DNA of 64,000 nt from Saprospiraceae bacterium (GTDB lineage: Bacteria; Bacteroidota; Bacteroidia; Chitinophagales; Saprospiraceae): assembly GCA_958295895.1 (NCBI GenBank), contig CATQHI010000003.1, positions 310,001 through 374,000 on the forward strand. Direction: 5' to 3'. Below are positions 34,674 to 47,517 of the stretch, in pieces; position 1 is the stretch's first letter; the number at the start of each line of letters is the position of its first letter. The position numbers and the translations under genes are program-made. Under the pieces are notes generated by a model, which was not told the origin of the DNA, did no database searches, and saw only the letters and a program-made list of their open reading frames with translations.

Positions 34674-35959
34674 TCATACTCCGTTGCCCCCGTGATGCGT
34701 ACCGTCACCATGTCACCCGTGCGCAGGTAGGCTTCCCCGGCCGCGAGGTGTACCTCGTTGTCTACGTCCGGACTATCGTACTGGGTACGCCCCACGTAGC
34801 TGCCCCCATCCTTGCGATCGATGAGCACGGTGGCTACCTCCCCCACCCTGGCCAGGTTGAGCTCATAGCTAATCTGCTGCTGGATGGCCATCAGGCGGTT
34901 GGCCCGGTCGGCCTTGACCCCGGGGGGTACGTCGTCGTCCACGGCATAGGCCCGGGTATCCTCCTCGTGGCTGTACTGAAATACCCCGAGCCGCTCGAAG
35001 CGCATCTGCCGCACGAAGTCGCACATCTCCTCGAACTCAGCCTCGGTCTCACCGGGATAGCCCACCAAAAAGGTAGTCCGGATGGCGATGCCAGGGACGA
35101 CGCGGCGGGCGTACTTAATGAGCTCCGTCGTCTCGGCGCGGGTAACCTGGCGGCGCATCCGCTGGAGCACCGCATTGGAGCCGTGCTGTAGGGGAATGTC
35201 CAGGTAGTTACACACCTTGGGTTGGGCGGCCATCACATCGAAAATATCCCGGGGGAACTTCGAGGGGTAGGCGTAGTGGAGCCGGATCCAGATGATGCCC
35301 TCTACGGCGGCCAGGGCTTCGAGCAGCGTCGGAAGCATGCGTCGTTTGTACAGATCCAGGCCGTAGTAGGTGAGCTCCTGGGCGATAAGGATCAGCTCCT
35401 TGACCCCCGTGCGGGCGAAGTGCTCGGCCTGGCGGACGAGCTCCTCAATGGGCCGGCTCACGTGCTCGCCCCGCATGAGCGGGATGGCGCAGAAGGAGCA
35501 CGTCCGGTTACAACCCTCGCTGATCTTGAGGTAGGCGTAGTGCTCGGGCGTGGTAATAAAACGCTCGCCGATTAGGTCGTGCTGGTAGTCGGCCTCCAGG
35601 CGGGCGAGCAGCCCGGGGAGTTCCATGGTACCGAAGTAGGCATCGACCTCGGGGATCTCGGCCTCCAGATTATCCTTATAGCGCTGGCTCAGACAACCCG
35701 TCACATAGAGCCGTTCGATCTCGCCGCGCGACTTGCGGTCGGCGTAGTCCAGGATGGTAGTAATGCTCTCCTCCTTCGCCAGGTCGATGAAGCCGCAGGT
35801 GTTGACGATCACGATGTTGGCCGCCTCATTGCTGTCGTGGGCTACGGCGTAATCGTTGGCCTGCAGCTGAGTAATCAGGTTCTCGGAGTCCACCAGATTC
35901 TTGGAGCAGCCCAGGGTGACCACATTCACTTTATCCGGCCGTAAGGTCTTGGTTTTCAT
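34646..35959 (-). CDS. rimO: Ribosomal protein S12 methylthiotransferase RimO
   Basis: Radical-SAM enzyme that adds a methylthio group to Asp88 of ribosomal protein S12. Domains in order: UPF0004 (1-130) with three cluster cysteines, C18 in TLGCSKN, C54 in VNTCGF and C89 in VTGCLSQ; radical-SAM core with C150, C154 and C157 in EGCNRTCSFC; and a C-terminal TRAM domain ending YDLMGELVAG. At 437 residues it is the family length, and CSKN with DLAKEESI separates RimO from MiaB. The tail is duplicated downstream (see repeats). A TACCTTTG promoter lies 20 bases before ATG. Confidence 0.96.
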   Translation of the reverse strand: MKTKTLRPDKVNVVTLGCSKNLVDSENLITQLQANDYAVAHDSNEAANIVIVNTCGFIDLAKEESITTILDYADRKSRGEIERLYVTGCLSQRYKDNLEAEIPEVDAYFGTMELPGLLARLEADYQHDLIGERFITTPEHYAYLKISEGCNRTCSFCAIPLMRGEHVSRPIEELVRQAEHFARTGVKELILIAQELTYYGLDLYKRRMLPTLLEALAAVEGIIWIRLHYAYPSKFPRDIFDVMAAQPKVCNYLDIPLQHGSNAVLQRMRRQVTRAETTELIKYARRVVPGIAIRTTFLVGYPGETEAEFEEMCDFVRQMRFERLGVFQYSHEEDTRAYAVDDDVPPGVKADRANRLMAIQQQISYELNLARVGEVATVLIDRKDGGSYVGRTQYDSPDVDNEVHLAAGEAYLRTGDMVTVRITGATEYDLMGELVAG

Positions 35960-35979
35960 GCACTCGCGCTTAGCGGCCG

Positions 35980-36011
35980 CAAAGGTACGCCAAATGCCGG
36001 GCCCACCCTAA
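35980..36011 (-). promoter_or_regulatory. Promoter of rimO
   Basis: TTAG, a 20-nt spacer and TACCTTTG (perfect TAnnTTTG) on the minus strand. The -33 part overlaps the stop codon of the upstream isomerase gene. Predicted leader is about 14 nt. Confidence 0.6.
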
Positions 36012-36967
36012 CCCTCCAGAAACTCAATACTCCGTTCGGCACTGCCCAGGGCATCGGGCTTCCAGTTGTTGTCCTGCTCGTAAAAGCAGTAGGTGACCCC
36101 TGCCTCCTGCCCCTGTCGCATCAGGGCGGGGATGTCCAACTTACCGGCCCCCAATTCGGTAAACTTATCCGCCGGCATGCTTTCGATGGTGACGTAGGGT
36201 TGGGGCAGATCGACGAGGTTTTTGATGTGCAGTAGGCTCACGCGGTCGCTGACCGATTCGAGCACCTGCGCCGGGTCCTGCCCCGCCATGGCCGCCCAGC
36301 CAAGATCGAGTTCGAAGGGGACCAGGCTACCGTCCATGTGTTCCTTCAGCAGCTCCCAGCCGGTGGTGCCGTCCACGGGCTCCCACTCGAAGTTATGGTT
36401 ATGGTAGGCCATGTTGAGTCCCGCCGCCTGGGCCTTCGCCGCCGCGTTATTGGCCGATTCGATGTGCCGCTTCCAGTCATCCGCAGTCTTATGCTCTTCG
36501 GGAAGCATGTAGCCGAAGATGAGGTGGGAGAGCCCGCCGGCATTAGCCTGTTCGAGTATCTCTTCCACCGTGATGCGGGGGGCGTCCGGGAGTAAGTCCC
36601 AGCGCCCGGTGATGGCCGTCCACTGAATGAAGCTACTGTTAACGGCTAGTCCGTACTCATCGCAGATCGGCTTGAGGCGGGTGATGTCGCGGGTGTCCAT
36701 CAGTTCCACCTGTTGGTAGCCCAGGTCGGCCAGTGCCTTCAGGGTAGCCCGGGGGTCGGCGGCCATCTGCTCGCGCACCGTCCAGAGCTGAATACCGAGC
36801 GTATCGAGATAGGGCACTGCGGTGGTGATCTCGTCGGTTGCCATGGTATCCGTGGTTGCGGTGGTATCAGTGGGGGTGCTATCCCCACCGCCACAGCCCA
36901 GTAGGCTAAAGCCAGCGGCGGCAAGTACAGACTGGTAGATAAAGGAACGGCGGCTTATACTATACAT
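36008..36967 (-). CDS. Exported sugar phosphate isomerase/epimerase-like TIM-barrel protein
   Basis: AP-endonuclease-2-type TIM barrel of 319 residues. I chose the ATG at 36967, which gives a Tat-like signal (ISRRSFIYQSVLAAAGFSLLGC) that also ends in a lipobox; the frame start 82 codons upstream is a shadow. A Thr/Asp-rich linker follows. The barrel shows LGIQLWTVREQM, LADLGYQQVELMD, NMAYHNHNFEW (metal-binding histidines), PFELDLGWAAMAG and VSLLHIKNL, the usual order for xylose-isomerase-like sugar epimerases. The substrate is unknown; an extracytoplasmic role in sugar catabolism is inferred from the signal. It ends 23 bp from pncA's stop codon on the same strand. Confidence 0.85.
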   Translation of the reverse strand: MYSISRRSFIYQSVLAAAGFSLLGCGGGDSTPTDTTATTDTMATDEITTAVPYLDTLGIQLWTVREQMAADPRATLKALADLGYQQVELMDTRDITRLKPICDEYGLAVNSSFIQWTAITGRWDLLPDAPRITVEEILEQANAGGLSHLIFGYMLPEEHKTADDWKRHIESANNAAAKAQAAGLNMAYHNHNFEWEPVDGTTGWELLKEHMDGSLVPFELDLGWAAMAGQDPAQVLESVSDRVSLLHIKNLVDLPQPYVTIESMPADKFTELGAGKLDIPALMRQGQEAGVTYCFYEQDNNWKPDALGSAERSIEFLEG

Positions 36968-36990
36968 GAGGGTAAGCTTTTGCCGGTAAG

Positions 36991-37605
36991 CTACGGTACG
37001 GCTGCGGAAGTTCCGATCTCGGCACCGGCCGCCCGCATCTCCGTGACGGCAGCGTCTATATCCCCCGGGGCCAGCTTTACGCCACGGGTGGCATCCTCCA
37101 GCAGCACGGTGGTAAAGCCTTCCCGGAGTGCATCCAGTACGGTGTACTTCACGCAGTAGTCGGCCGCTAGTCCCATCACGTGCACCGTATCTACCCCCTG
37201 CTCCCGCAGCCACTCGGCCAGTCCCGTTGACTTCCGGTGCCCGTTGTCATAGAAGCCGGAATAGCTATCGATGCCCGGATCCGTGCCCTTCCGAAAGACC
37301 TTGGTAATGCCGGTCTGATCGAGCTCCGGTACCAACTCTGCCCCCCAGCTTTCCTGCACACAGTGAATCGGCCAGAGCACCTGCGGCAGCCCGTCGAGCT
37401 CGATCACCTGACCGGGTTTACGCCAGGGGTGATTGGCGGCAAAGGAACCATGGTTGGCGGGGTGCCAGTCCTGGGTGGCCACTACGATGCCGTAGTGTGG
37501 CATCAGTCGATTGGCGATGGGCACCACCTGGTCGCCTTCCCGGACGGGGAGCATGCCGGTGGGCATGAAATCTACCTGGAGGTCTACTAGAATAAGGGCG
37601 GTCAT
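36991..37605 (-). CDS. pncA: Nicotinamidase/pyrazinamidase PncA
   Basis: Hydrolyses nicotinamide to nicotinate in NAD salvage. The ATG at 37605 gives 204 residues, the family length. The catalytic triad is visible as Asp8 (ILVDLQVDF), Lys106 (VFRKGTDP) and Cys151 (GLAADYCVKYT); the metal ligands are Asp46, His48 and His52 in TQDWHPANHGSF. The isochorismatase-like fold is complete to the C-terminus. It is preceded by a TATCTTTG promoter 19 bases before ATG and followed closely by the TIM-barrel gene, so the two may be co-transcribed. Confidence 0.96.
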   Translation of the reverse strand: MTALILVDLQVDFMPTGMLPVREGDQVVPIANRLMPHYGIVVATQDWHPANHGSFAANHPWRKPGQVIELDGLPQVLWPIHCVQESWGAELVPELDQTGITKVFRKGTDPGIDSYSGFYDNGHRKSTGLAEWLREQGVDTVHVMGLAADYCVKYTVLDALREGFTTVLLEDATRGVKLAPGDIDAAVTEMRAAGAEIGTSAAVP

Positions 37606-37624
37606 GGCTGTGAGGTTAACGGTG

Positions 37625-37656
37625 CAAAGATAGTTTAATTTTAAAACTAACCTAAA
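37625..37656 (-). promoter_or_regulatory. Promoter of pncA
   Basis: TTTA, a 20-nt spacer and TATCTTTG (perfect TAnnTTTG) on the minus strand, in a locally AT-rich stretch. Predicted leader is about 13 nt. Confidence 0.65.
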
Positions 37657-37769
37657 GACGAAGGTTGAGTGGCCTCTGGCCCGAGAATACGTGATGGCGA
37701 GCGGCGCTGCTCGGACCGGAGGCCGCTCGACCTTGGAACCCGGTGGCAATTCACCGCAATTATAGGCCC

Positions 37770-37777
37770 TACCTTTG
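37770..37777 (+). promoter_or_regulatory. -7 box TACCTTTG upstream of the helicase gene
   Basis: Perfect TAnnTTTG 58 bases before the GTG at 37836. The -33 region is poor, so support is partial. Confidence 0.4.
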
Positions 37778-37835
37778 CTGGTCCCCTCACCACATCCACC
37801 GCACCCGCGGTTCCGCCCCCCTTAACTCTCGCTCC

Positions 37836-39074
37836 GTGAAATTCACCGACTACCCCCTCTCCCCCGCCCTGAAGGCCAGTATTGCGCGGCAGGGGTGGCG
37901 ACGGCCGACGGACATTCAGTACCGGGCCATCCGCCCGATCCTGGAGGGGGAAGACGTGCTGGCGATCGCGCAGACGGGGACGGGAAAGACGGCGGCCTTC
38001 GCCATTCCGATCCTCCAAAAGCTCCAGGAGCGCAAGGAAACGCAGTGGCGGGAAACCGGCATCGGCTGCCTGGTCATGGTACCCACCCGGGAGCTGGCCC
38101 TGCAACTGACCGAGGTGTTTACCGCCCTGGCGCAGGGGACGGGGGTGCGCATTCTGGGCCTAACCGGGGGAGTGGAAATCGAGCCGCAGATCGCCCGGCT
38201 CACTAAGGAGCTCGACGTGCTCATCACCACGCCGGGGCGGATGTATGATCTACTGGGAAGAAAAGTACTACGGCTGGAACGCGTTGACATACTGGCACTT
38301 GATGAGGCCGACCTGATGCTAGACCTAGGTTTCATCGAAGATATCCGGGGGGTGATCGGTCATCTTAAACGGAAGCACCAGACGCTATTCTTCTCTGCCA
38401 CCATCAACGAGGAGATCAAAAAACTGGCCTACTCGCTAGTGCGCAATCCGATCCGCATTCAGGTGTCACCGAAGGACCCGGTAAGCAAGAACGTCGATCA
38501 CGCCGTGGTATTTATTGCCATGGACGACAAGCGCTTTTTCCTCGAACGCTTCGTAAAGGAGAACCCGGAGGCCAAACTACTAGTGTTTGCGCGCACGCGG
38601 GTGCGGGCCGAACGGTTGGTGCAAGCCATGGCCCGCGTCAGCCTTCCAGCCCTACTCCTGCACGGAGAACTACAGCAGGCGGAACGGGAAGCCGCCCTCG
38701 CCGCCTTTCGGTCCGGCGAGCAGCGCATGCTGGTGGCTACCGATGTGAGCGCCCGGGGCATCGACATTCCGGACGTGACCCACGTGATCAACTACGACCT
38801 GCCCGAGCAGCCGGACTACTACGTACACCGGGTGGGACGCACCGGACGCGGGAAGCAGCGCGGGGTAGCCTACAGCTTCTGCGCGCCGAAGGAAGTGCCC
38901 CTGCTCCAGGCTATCGAAACCTATACCGGCACCCCGATTCGGGTGGTGGAACTGGACCGTAGTGAATACCGTGAAACACTGACGCTCACGAAACTAGACC
39001 GTCTTGGACTACAGGATTTACTCGCAGAAACGGAGGAAGTGATGCGAAAAAAGAAGGGCCGCAGGAAAGGCTAA
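37836..39074 (+). CDS. DEAD-box RNA helicase (RhlE/CsdA-like)
   Basis: ATP-dependent RNA helicase of 412 residues from a GTG start at 37836, where homology begins (KFTDYPLSPALKASIARQGW, with the Q motif PTDIQ). The motifs are in order: AQTGTGKT (45-52), PTRELALQ, GG, TPGR, DEAD in LALDEADLMLDLGF, SAT in FFSATI, then VATDVSARGIDIPDVTHVINYD and HRVGRTGR. The C-terminus is short and basic (KKKGRRKG), as in RhlE-type helicases that act in ribosome assembly or RNA decay. The cellular target is not readable. It is divergent from pncA. Confidence 0.94.
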   Translation: MKFTDYPLSPALKASIARQGWRRPTDIQYRAIRPILEGEDVLAIAQTGTGKTAAFAIPILQKLQERKETQWRETGIGCLVMVPTRELALQLTEVFTALAQGTGVRILGLTGGVEIEPQIARLTKELDVLITTPGRMYDLLGRKVLRLERVDILALDEADLMLDLGFIEDIRGVIGHLKRKHQTLFFSATINEEIKKLAYSLVRNPIRIQVSPKDPVSKNVDHAVVFIAMDDKRFFLERFVKENPEAKLLVFARTRVRAERLVQAMARVSLPALLLHGELQQAEREAALAAFRSGEQRMLVATDVSARGIDIPDVTHVINYDLPEQPDYYVHRVGRTGRGKQRGVAYSFCAPKEVPLLQAIETYTGTPIRVVELDRSEYRETLTLTKLDRLGLQDLLAETEEVMRKKKGRRKG

Positions 39075-39217
39075 ACTTTAACACAAATTATTGGAAGAAG
39101 ATAATTGCGTGTACCTACAGGAAAGCCCCGAGTATCCTGAGACCCCATTAGTAACCAAATGTTATTCCGAAACAGTCGATTCAGTACGTATTGTGCCGAA
39201 TCATATTCGCCGGTACT

Positions 39218-39249
39218 GTTGCGCGCTACACGGAATACCCCGACCTTTG
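39218..39249 (+). promoter_or_regulatory. Putative promoter of the small membrane protein gene
   Basis: GTTG, a 20-nt spacer and GACCTTTG (one mismatch to TAnnTTTG). Predicted start near 39256, 30 nt before ATG at 39286. Confidence 0.45.
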
Positions 39250-39285
39250 CGGTGAATTTGAGTATCTCAGTAACCCCCCCTGACC

Positions 39286-39498
39286 ATGAAAACTTCACAA
39301 ACCCCGCGCCCGACCCGCAGCACCCTGCTAAACCGCCGCCTCAACCGCGCCGTGGCGGCCTCTCAGCTCGGCAATCCCGACGGCCTGCGACTGGCCTCGC
39401 GCCGTAGCGAACTTCCCAAGGCGCACCGTTCCGACGTAGCCATTGCGCTGGCCGGTAGTCTGTTGATCCTCCTACTCGCCTTCCTCCTAGCGTACTAA
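39286..39498 (+). CDS. Small basic protein with C-terminal membrane helix
   Basis: 70 residues. The first 50 are Arg/Ser/Leu-rich and basic (LLNRRLNRAVAASQLGN), the last 20 form one hydrophobic helix (VAIALAGSLLILLLAFLLAY), so a tail-anchored or single-pass protein is expected. No family recognised. Support for a real gene: a promoter-like sequence upstream, a strong terminator 23 bp after the stop, and codon use like the neighbours. The function is unknown. Confidence 0.6.
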   Translation: MKTSQTPRPTRSTLLNRRLNRAVAASQLGNPDGLRLASRRSELPKAHRSDVAIALAGSLLILLLAFLLAY

Positions 39499-39520
39499 TC
39501 TAGTGTGTGACCCTTACCGG

Positions 39521-39555
39521 ACGGGTACGCTACCTTATGTAGCGTACCCGTTTTT
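39521..39555. terminator. Strong rho-independent terminator
   Basis: A perfect 13-bp stem (ACGGGTACGCTAC with GTAGCGTACCCGT), a 5-base loop and TTTTT on the plus strand. It ends the small gene and lies 3 bp from the stop of the convergent aldo/keto reductase gene, so it may serve both. Confidence 0.92.
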
Positions 39556-39557
39556 CG

Positions 39558-40544
39558 TTACCAGAGTTGGTGGACGGTGGGCTTCACCAGCTCGTCGTAA
39601 ATCGCGTTCATTTCCAACAGTTGTTCCTGACTCAGCGACGGACGGTCCACGGCCGCCACGTTACTCCGCAGGTGCTCCGCTTTCGATGCGCCGGGAATAA
39701 TGCAGCTTACTTCCGGGAAACTCAGTATCCACTGTAGGGCGATGGGTGCTAAGTTCTTCTCGTCGGGAAACAAAGCTTTCAGTCGATCCACGGCCTGTAG
39801 TCCGAGCTCATAATCTACACCGCTGAAGGTCTCGCCCTTATCAAAGGCCTCCCCCTCCCGATTGAAGTGGCGGTGGTCGCCCTCCCCGAAGGTGGTCTGC
39901 TCGGTGAATTTACCGGTCAGCAGTCCGCTAGCCAGGGGCACGCGTGCGATGACGCCGATGTCGTGCCGCTTCACGAGCTCAAAGAAGAGCTCCGTAGGCC
40001 GCTGCCGGAACAGGTTGAAGATGATCTGTACCGTAGCCACGTTCGGGTACTCCATAGCCTTGATCGCCTCCTCCACCTTCTCCACGCTCACGCCCAGGTG
40101 CTGGATCTTTCCCTCCTCCCGCAGCCGGTCGAAGAGTCCGAAGATTTCTGGTCGGTAGTAGGTATCGTTAGGAATGGAGTGCAGCTGGATCAAATCGATG
40201 CGCTCAATCTGCATCCGCTGTAGACTCTCCTCGACGTACTTGCGTAGCGCCTTGACGGTGTAGTTCTCGTTGGTGTGGGGACTGATCTTGCGGCCACACT
40301 TCGTGGCCACATAGATATACTCCGAGCGGCTGCGCACCACCCTGCCAACGGCCTTTTCGCTGAGCCCATCGGAGTATACATCGGCCGTATCGATAAAATT
40401 GATGCCGCTATCGATCGCCTCGTTGATGATGCGCTCGGCCTCCTTATCGTCGAACGGCGCTCCCCAGGTACCCCCCACCTGCCAGGTGCCCAGGCTCACC
40501 TCACTTACGTCCCATCCGGTCTTTCCTAATCTGCGGTACTTCAT
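39558..40544 (-). CDS. Aldo/keto reductase
   Basis: NADPH-dependent oxidoreductase of 328 residues with a TIM barrel. The start MKYRRLGKTGWDVSEVSLGTWQVGG is typical. The catalytic residues are seen as Asp and Tyr in FIDTADVYSDGLSE, Lys in YVATKCGRK and His in LIQLHSIPND; CIIPGASKAEHLRSN is the C-terminal cofactor-binding segment. It is close to the YghZ/AKR13-14 type group; the carbonyl substrate cannot be assigned. It is transcribed alone, 51 bp downstream of gltD on the same strand. Confidence 0.92.
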   Translation of the reverse strand: MKYRRLGKTGWDVSEVSLGTWQVGGTWGAPFDDKEAERIINEAIDSGINFIDTADVYSDGLSEKAVGRVVRSRSEYIYVATKCGRKISPHTNENYTVKALRKYVEESLQRMQIERIDLIQLHSIPNDTYYRPEIFGLFDRLREEGKIQHLGVSVEKVEEAIKAMEYPNVATVQIIFNLFRQRPTELFFELVKRHDIGVIARVPLASGLLTGKFTEQTTFGEGDHRHFNREGEAFDKGETFSGVDYELGLQAVDRLKALFPDEKNLAPIALQWILSFPEVSCIIPGASKAEHLRSNVAAVDRPSLSQEQLLEMNAIYDELVKPTVHQLW

Positions 40545-40595
40545 TCGTCTGCTTTTCCCCTCTAACCGGGCGGCGGGGCGCAGGTGCGACGTAGA

Positions 40596-42077
40596 TTAGG
40601 CGAAATCGAGTTCGAGGCGGCCCTCGTCGCGGCTTTCGAGTACCGATTGCCCTCCCCGCAGGAAGCCATCAACGGCACGGGCACACTCCCGGCCCTCGGC
40701 GATGGCCCACACTACCAGGCTCTGCCCACGGCGCATGTCACCGGCGGCGTACACCTTCGGTACCGAGGTCTGGTAGTCGTGCTCGGGGCTGGCGGCAACG
40801 TTCTTACGGTTGTCCAGTCCGACCCCCAATTCGTGCAGCAGTCCCTCGTGCTGGGGGTGCATGAATCCGGCAGCGATCAGCAGCAACTGACAGGGTAGCT
40901 CCCGTTCCGTGCCGGGGATCTTCACGAAGGTGTTGCGGCCTGTCTGGTCGCGGCCCCAGCGGATATTGACGGTCTTTACGCCTCGCAGGTGACCCTCCTC
41001 ATCCTTCACGAACTCCTCGGTCAGCACCGCCCACTCGCGCTCGCAGCCCTCCTCGTGGCTGGTGGAGGTGCGCAGCACCATCGGCCAGTTGGGCCAGCTA
41101 TCGGCGCTGCGCTCGGTGGGTGGCATCGGCATGATCTCGATCTGGGTCACGGAGCGGGCGCCGTGGCGGTTGCTGGTGCCCACACAGTCGGCTCCGGTAT
41201 CCCCACCACCGATCACGATCACGTCCCTATCGCGGGCGTGAATCTCGCAGGTGTCCGATAGATCATCGCCGGCTACGCGCTTATTATTTTGTTCGAGAAA
41301 CTGCATGGCGAAGTGTACGCCCTGGGCTTCACGACCGGGGCTGGGGATGTCGCGGGGGATAGTGGAGCCCCCGGCCAGCACCACGGCGTCATGGTCCCGT
41401 ACGAGTTGCTTAGCATCTACGTTCCCGCCCACCTCAGCGTTGGTGCGGAATTTGATGCCCTCGGCTTCCATCAGCTCGATGCGCCGGTCGATCACCCACT
41501 TCTCAAGCTTGAAGTCGGGAATACCGTAGCGGAGTAGTCCGCCGATACGGCTGTTGCGCTCGTACACGGTGACGGTGTGGCCGGCCTTGTTGAGCTGGGC
41601 GGCGGCGGCCAGTCCCGAGGGGCCCGAACCGATCACGGCTACCGTCTTACCGGTGCGACTGGTAGGTGGACTAGGTCGCGCGTAGCCCCGCTGAAAGGCC
41701 TCCTCGGCAATGCTCTTTTCAATGTGCTCGATGGCTACCGGGGGGGCATTGATTCCCAGTACGCAGGCCGCCTCGCAGGGGGCCGGACAGATACGGCCCG
41801 TGAACTCCGGAAAGTTGTTGGTGCTACTCAGGATCTCGAAGGCCTCACGCCAGTCCTCTTCGTAGACCGCATCGTTGAACTCGGGGATGATGTTACCGAG
41901 CGGGCAGCCGCTGTGGCAGAAGGGCACGCCGCAGTCCATGCAGCGGGCGGCCTGGGTAACCGTGCGCTCCTCGGACATCGGCTCGTAGAGCTCCTGCCAG
42001 TCGGTCTTGCGCAGCTGCACGGGGCGTTTGCCGGGTAGCTCCCGGTCGTACTTCAAAAATCCGCGGGGATCAGCCAT
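40596..42077 (-). CDS. gltD: Glutamate synthase small subunit GltD
   Basis: FAD/NADPH subunit that passes electrons to GltB for reductive transfer of the glutamine amide to 2-oxoglutarate. ATG at 42077 gives 493 residues. The N-terminal Fe-S region has CMDCGVPFCHSGCPLGN and CPAPCEAACVLG (4Fe-4S clusters). Two nucleotide-binding motifs follow: VAVIGSGPSGLAAAAQL (FAD) and VIVIGGGDTGADCVGTS (NADPH), and VYAAGDMRRGQSLVVWAIAEGR closes the FAD site. It lies 22 bp after gltB in one operon. Confidence 0.97.
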   Translation of the reverse strand: MADPRGFLKYDRELPGKRPVQLRKTDWQELYEPMSEERTVTQAARCMDCGVPFCHSGCPLGNIIPEFNDAVYEEDWREAFEILSSTNNFPEFTGRICPAPCEAACVLGINAPPVAIEHIEKSIAEEAFQRGYARPSPPTSRTGKTVAVIGSGPSGLAAAAQLNKAGHTVTVYERNSRIGGLLRYGIPDFKLEKWVIDRRIELMEAEGIKFRTNAEVGGNVDAKQLVRDHDAVVLAGGSTIPRDIPSPGREAQGVHFAMQFLEQNNKRVAGDDLSDTCEIHARDRDVIVIGGGDTGADCVGTSNRHGARSVTQIEIMPMPPTERSADSWPNWPMVLRTSTSHEEGCEREWAVLTEEFVKDEEGHLRGVKTVNIRWGRDQTGRNTFVKIPGTERELPCQLLLIAAGFMHPQHEGLLHELGVGLDNRKNVAASPEHDYQTSVPKVYAAGDMRRGQSLVVWAIAEGRECARAVDGFLRGGQSVLESRDEGRLELDFA

Positions 42078-42099
42078 GGGGTAGTTCTTTTGGGGGGAG

Positions 42100-46653
<4,554 letters not shown>

Positions 46654-46699
46654 CTAGCTAATAGGCTTTTGGGGCGTGGGATTTGATCCCTCCGGTTTG

Positions 46700-46730
46700 C
46701 CAAGATAGTTTACACGGGAAACATTTCCAA
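46700..46730 (-). promoter_or_regulatory. Promoter of gltBD
   Basis: TTGG, a 19-nt spacer and TATCTTGG (one mismatch to TAnnTTTG) on the minus strand. Predicted start of transcription near 46693, leader about 40 nt. The -33 part touches the first 12-bp repeat of the AT-rich island. Confidence 0.65.
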
Positions 46731-46740
46731 TGTTCCACGG
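46729..46740. repeat. 12-bp direct repeat, left copy
   Basis: AATGTTCCACGG, repeated exactly at 46967-46978. The two copies bracket an AT-rich segment of 226 bp. Confidence 0.8.
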
Positions 46741-46966
46741 CTGTTTGATTCGGTAGCAACCTACCGTCAAACAGTGTTACTCCGCTATACAGAATCGATA
46801 TTCAAAATTATTAATTTTGTATTTACTCAATGAGCTCAATAAAAATTCTTTGTAAAGGTCACGGCATACTATTAATGATGTTAAACAAACAGATAGCATC
46901 CTTTCCCCGCCAGATAAATATTTGTACCTACACCTAAATTTATCAGTTCTTCCCAGTCCTGCATTG
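46741..46966. other. AT-rich intergenic island between 12-bp direct repeats
   Basis: 226 bp of clearly lower GC than the surroundings, in the 383-bp gap between gltB and the MazG-like gene. At its left end an imperfect palindrome (CTGTTTGA..GGTAG/CTACC..TCAAACAG, 46741-46774) could form a hairpin. A 78-codon frame on the minus strand covers it but has no support. No terminal inverted repeats were found. It could be a small insertion with target duplication, or an upstream regulatory region of gltBD. Confidence 0.5.
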
Positions 46967-46978
46967 AATGTTCCACGG
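46967..46978. repeat. 12-bp direct repeat, right copy
   Basis: Second AATGTTCCACGG, just before the MazG-like gene leader. See the left copy at 46729-46740. Confidence 0.8.
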
Positions 46979-47036
46979 AGCAAACTTGGCCCGCACACCT
47001 GTCCGAAAATCACGGCGCATGGAGTATCTTCACCCC

Positions 47037-47516
47037 ATGCCGAAGCCAGTTTATGAGGAACCCCGGGCGCTGACCGACGTAGCGGAATTCCACCACACCT
47101 TCGCCCTGCCGGTCCTTTCCTCCCCCACCCTCCCCCCGGCCGACCGCTGCCGCCTGCGGTTGAACTTGCTACAGGAGGAGCTTGATGAACTCAGCGCCGC
47201 CATCGCCAGCCATGACTTGGTGGAGGCAGCCGATGCGCTGGTCGATCTACAGTACGTACTGAGTGGCGCGGTGCTCGAATTCGGGCTGGCCGACCGCTTT
47301 GCCGCATTGTTCCGGGAGGTCCACCGCTCCAACATGAGCAAAACCTGCGCCACACCGGCCGAAGCCGAGGCCACCCTGGCACACTACCGCGCTCTGGGCC
47401 AGGAGGGACACGTCACACCCTCCGGCGACGCCTACCTCGTCTACCGCAGCTCCGACAACAAGGTGCTCAAGAACGTCCACTACTCACCGGCCGACCTGGC
47501 CACCCAACTCAAATAA
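47037..47516 (+). CDS. All-alpha NTP pyrophosphohydrolase (MazG/PRA-PH-like)
   Basis: 159-residue protein of the all-alpha NTP-PPase superfamily. The Mg2+-binding pattern is seen as LLQEELDELSAAI and, one helix later, DLVEAADALVDLQYVLSG. Such enzymes clear non-canonical or phosphoribosyl nucleotides; the C-terminal extension DAYLVYRSSDNKVLKNVHYSPADL matches the group often named HAD Cof-like/PRA-PH-like phosphohydrolase. Start: ATG at 47037, with TATCTTCA four bases upstream; an ATG at 47019 is the alternative. pcm starts 1 bp after its stop, so the two are an operon. Confidence 0.8.
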   Translation: MPKPVYEEPRALTDVAEFHHTFALPVLSSPTLPPADRCRLRLNLLQEELDELSAAIASHDLVEAADALVDLQYVLSGAVLEFGLADRFAALFREVHRSNMSKTCATPAEAEATLAHYRALGQEGHVTPSGDAYLVYRSSDNKVLKNVHYSPADLATQLK

Positions 47517-47517
47517 G

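Noticed and set aside
46777-47013. 78-codon minus-strand frame in the AT-rich island
   Set aside because: No promoter, no family, and it runs past the right 12-bp repeat; likely a chance frame.
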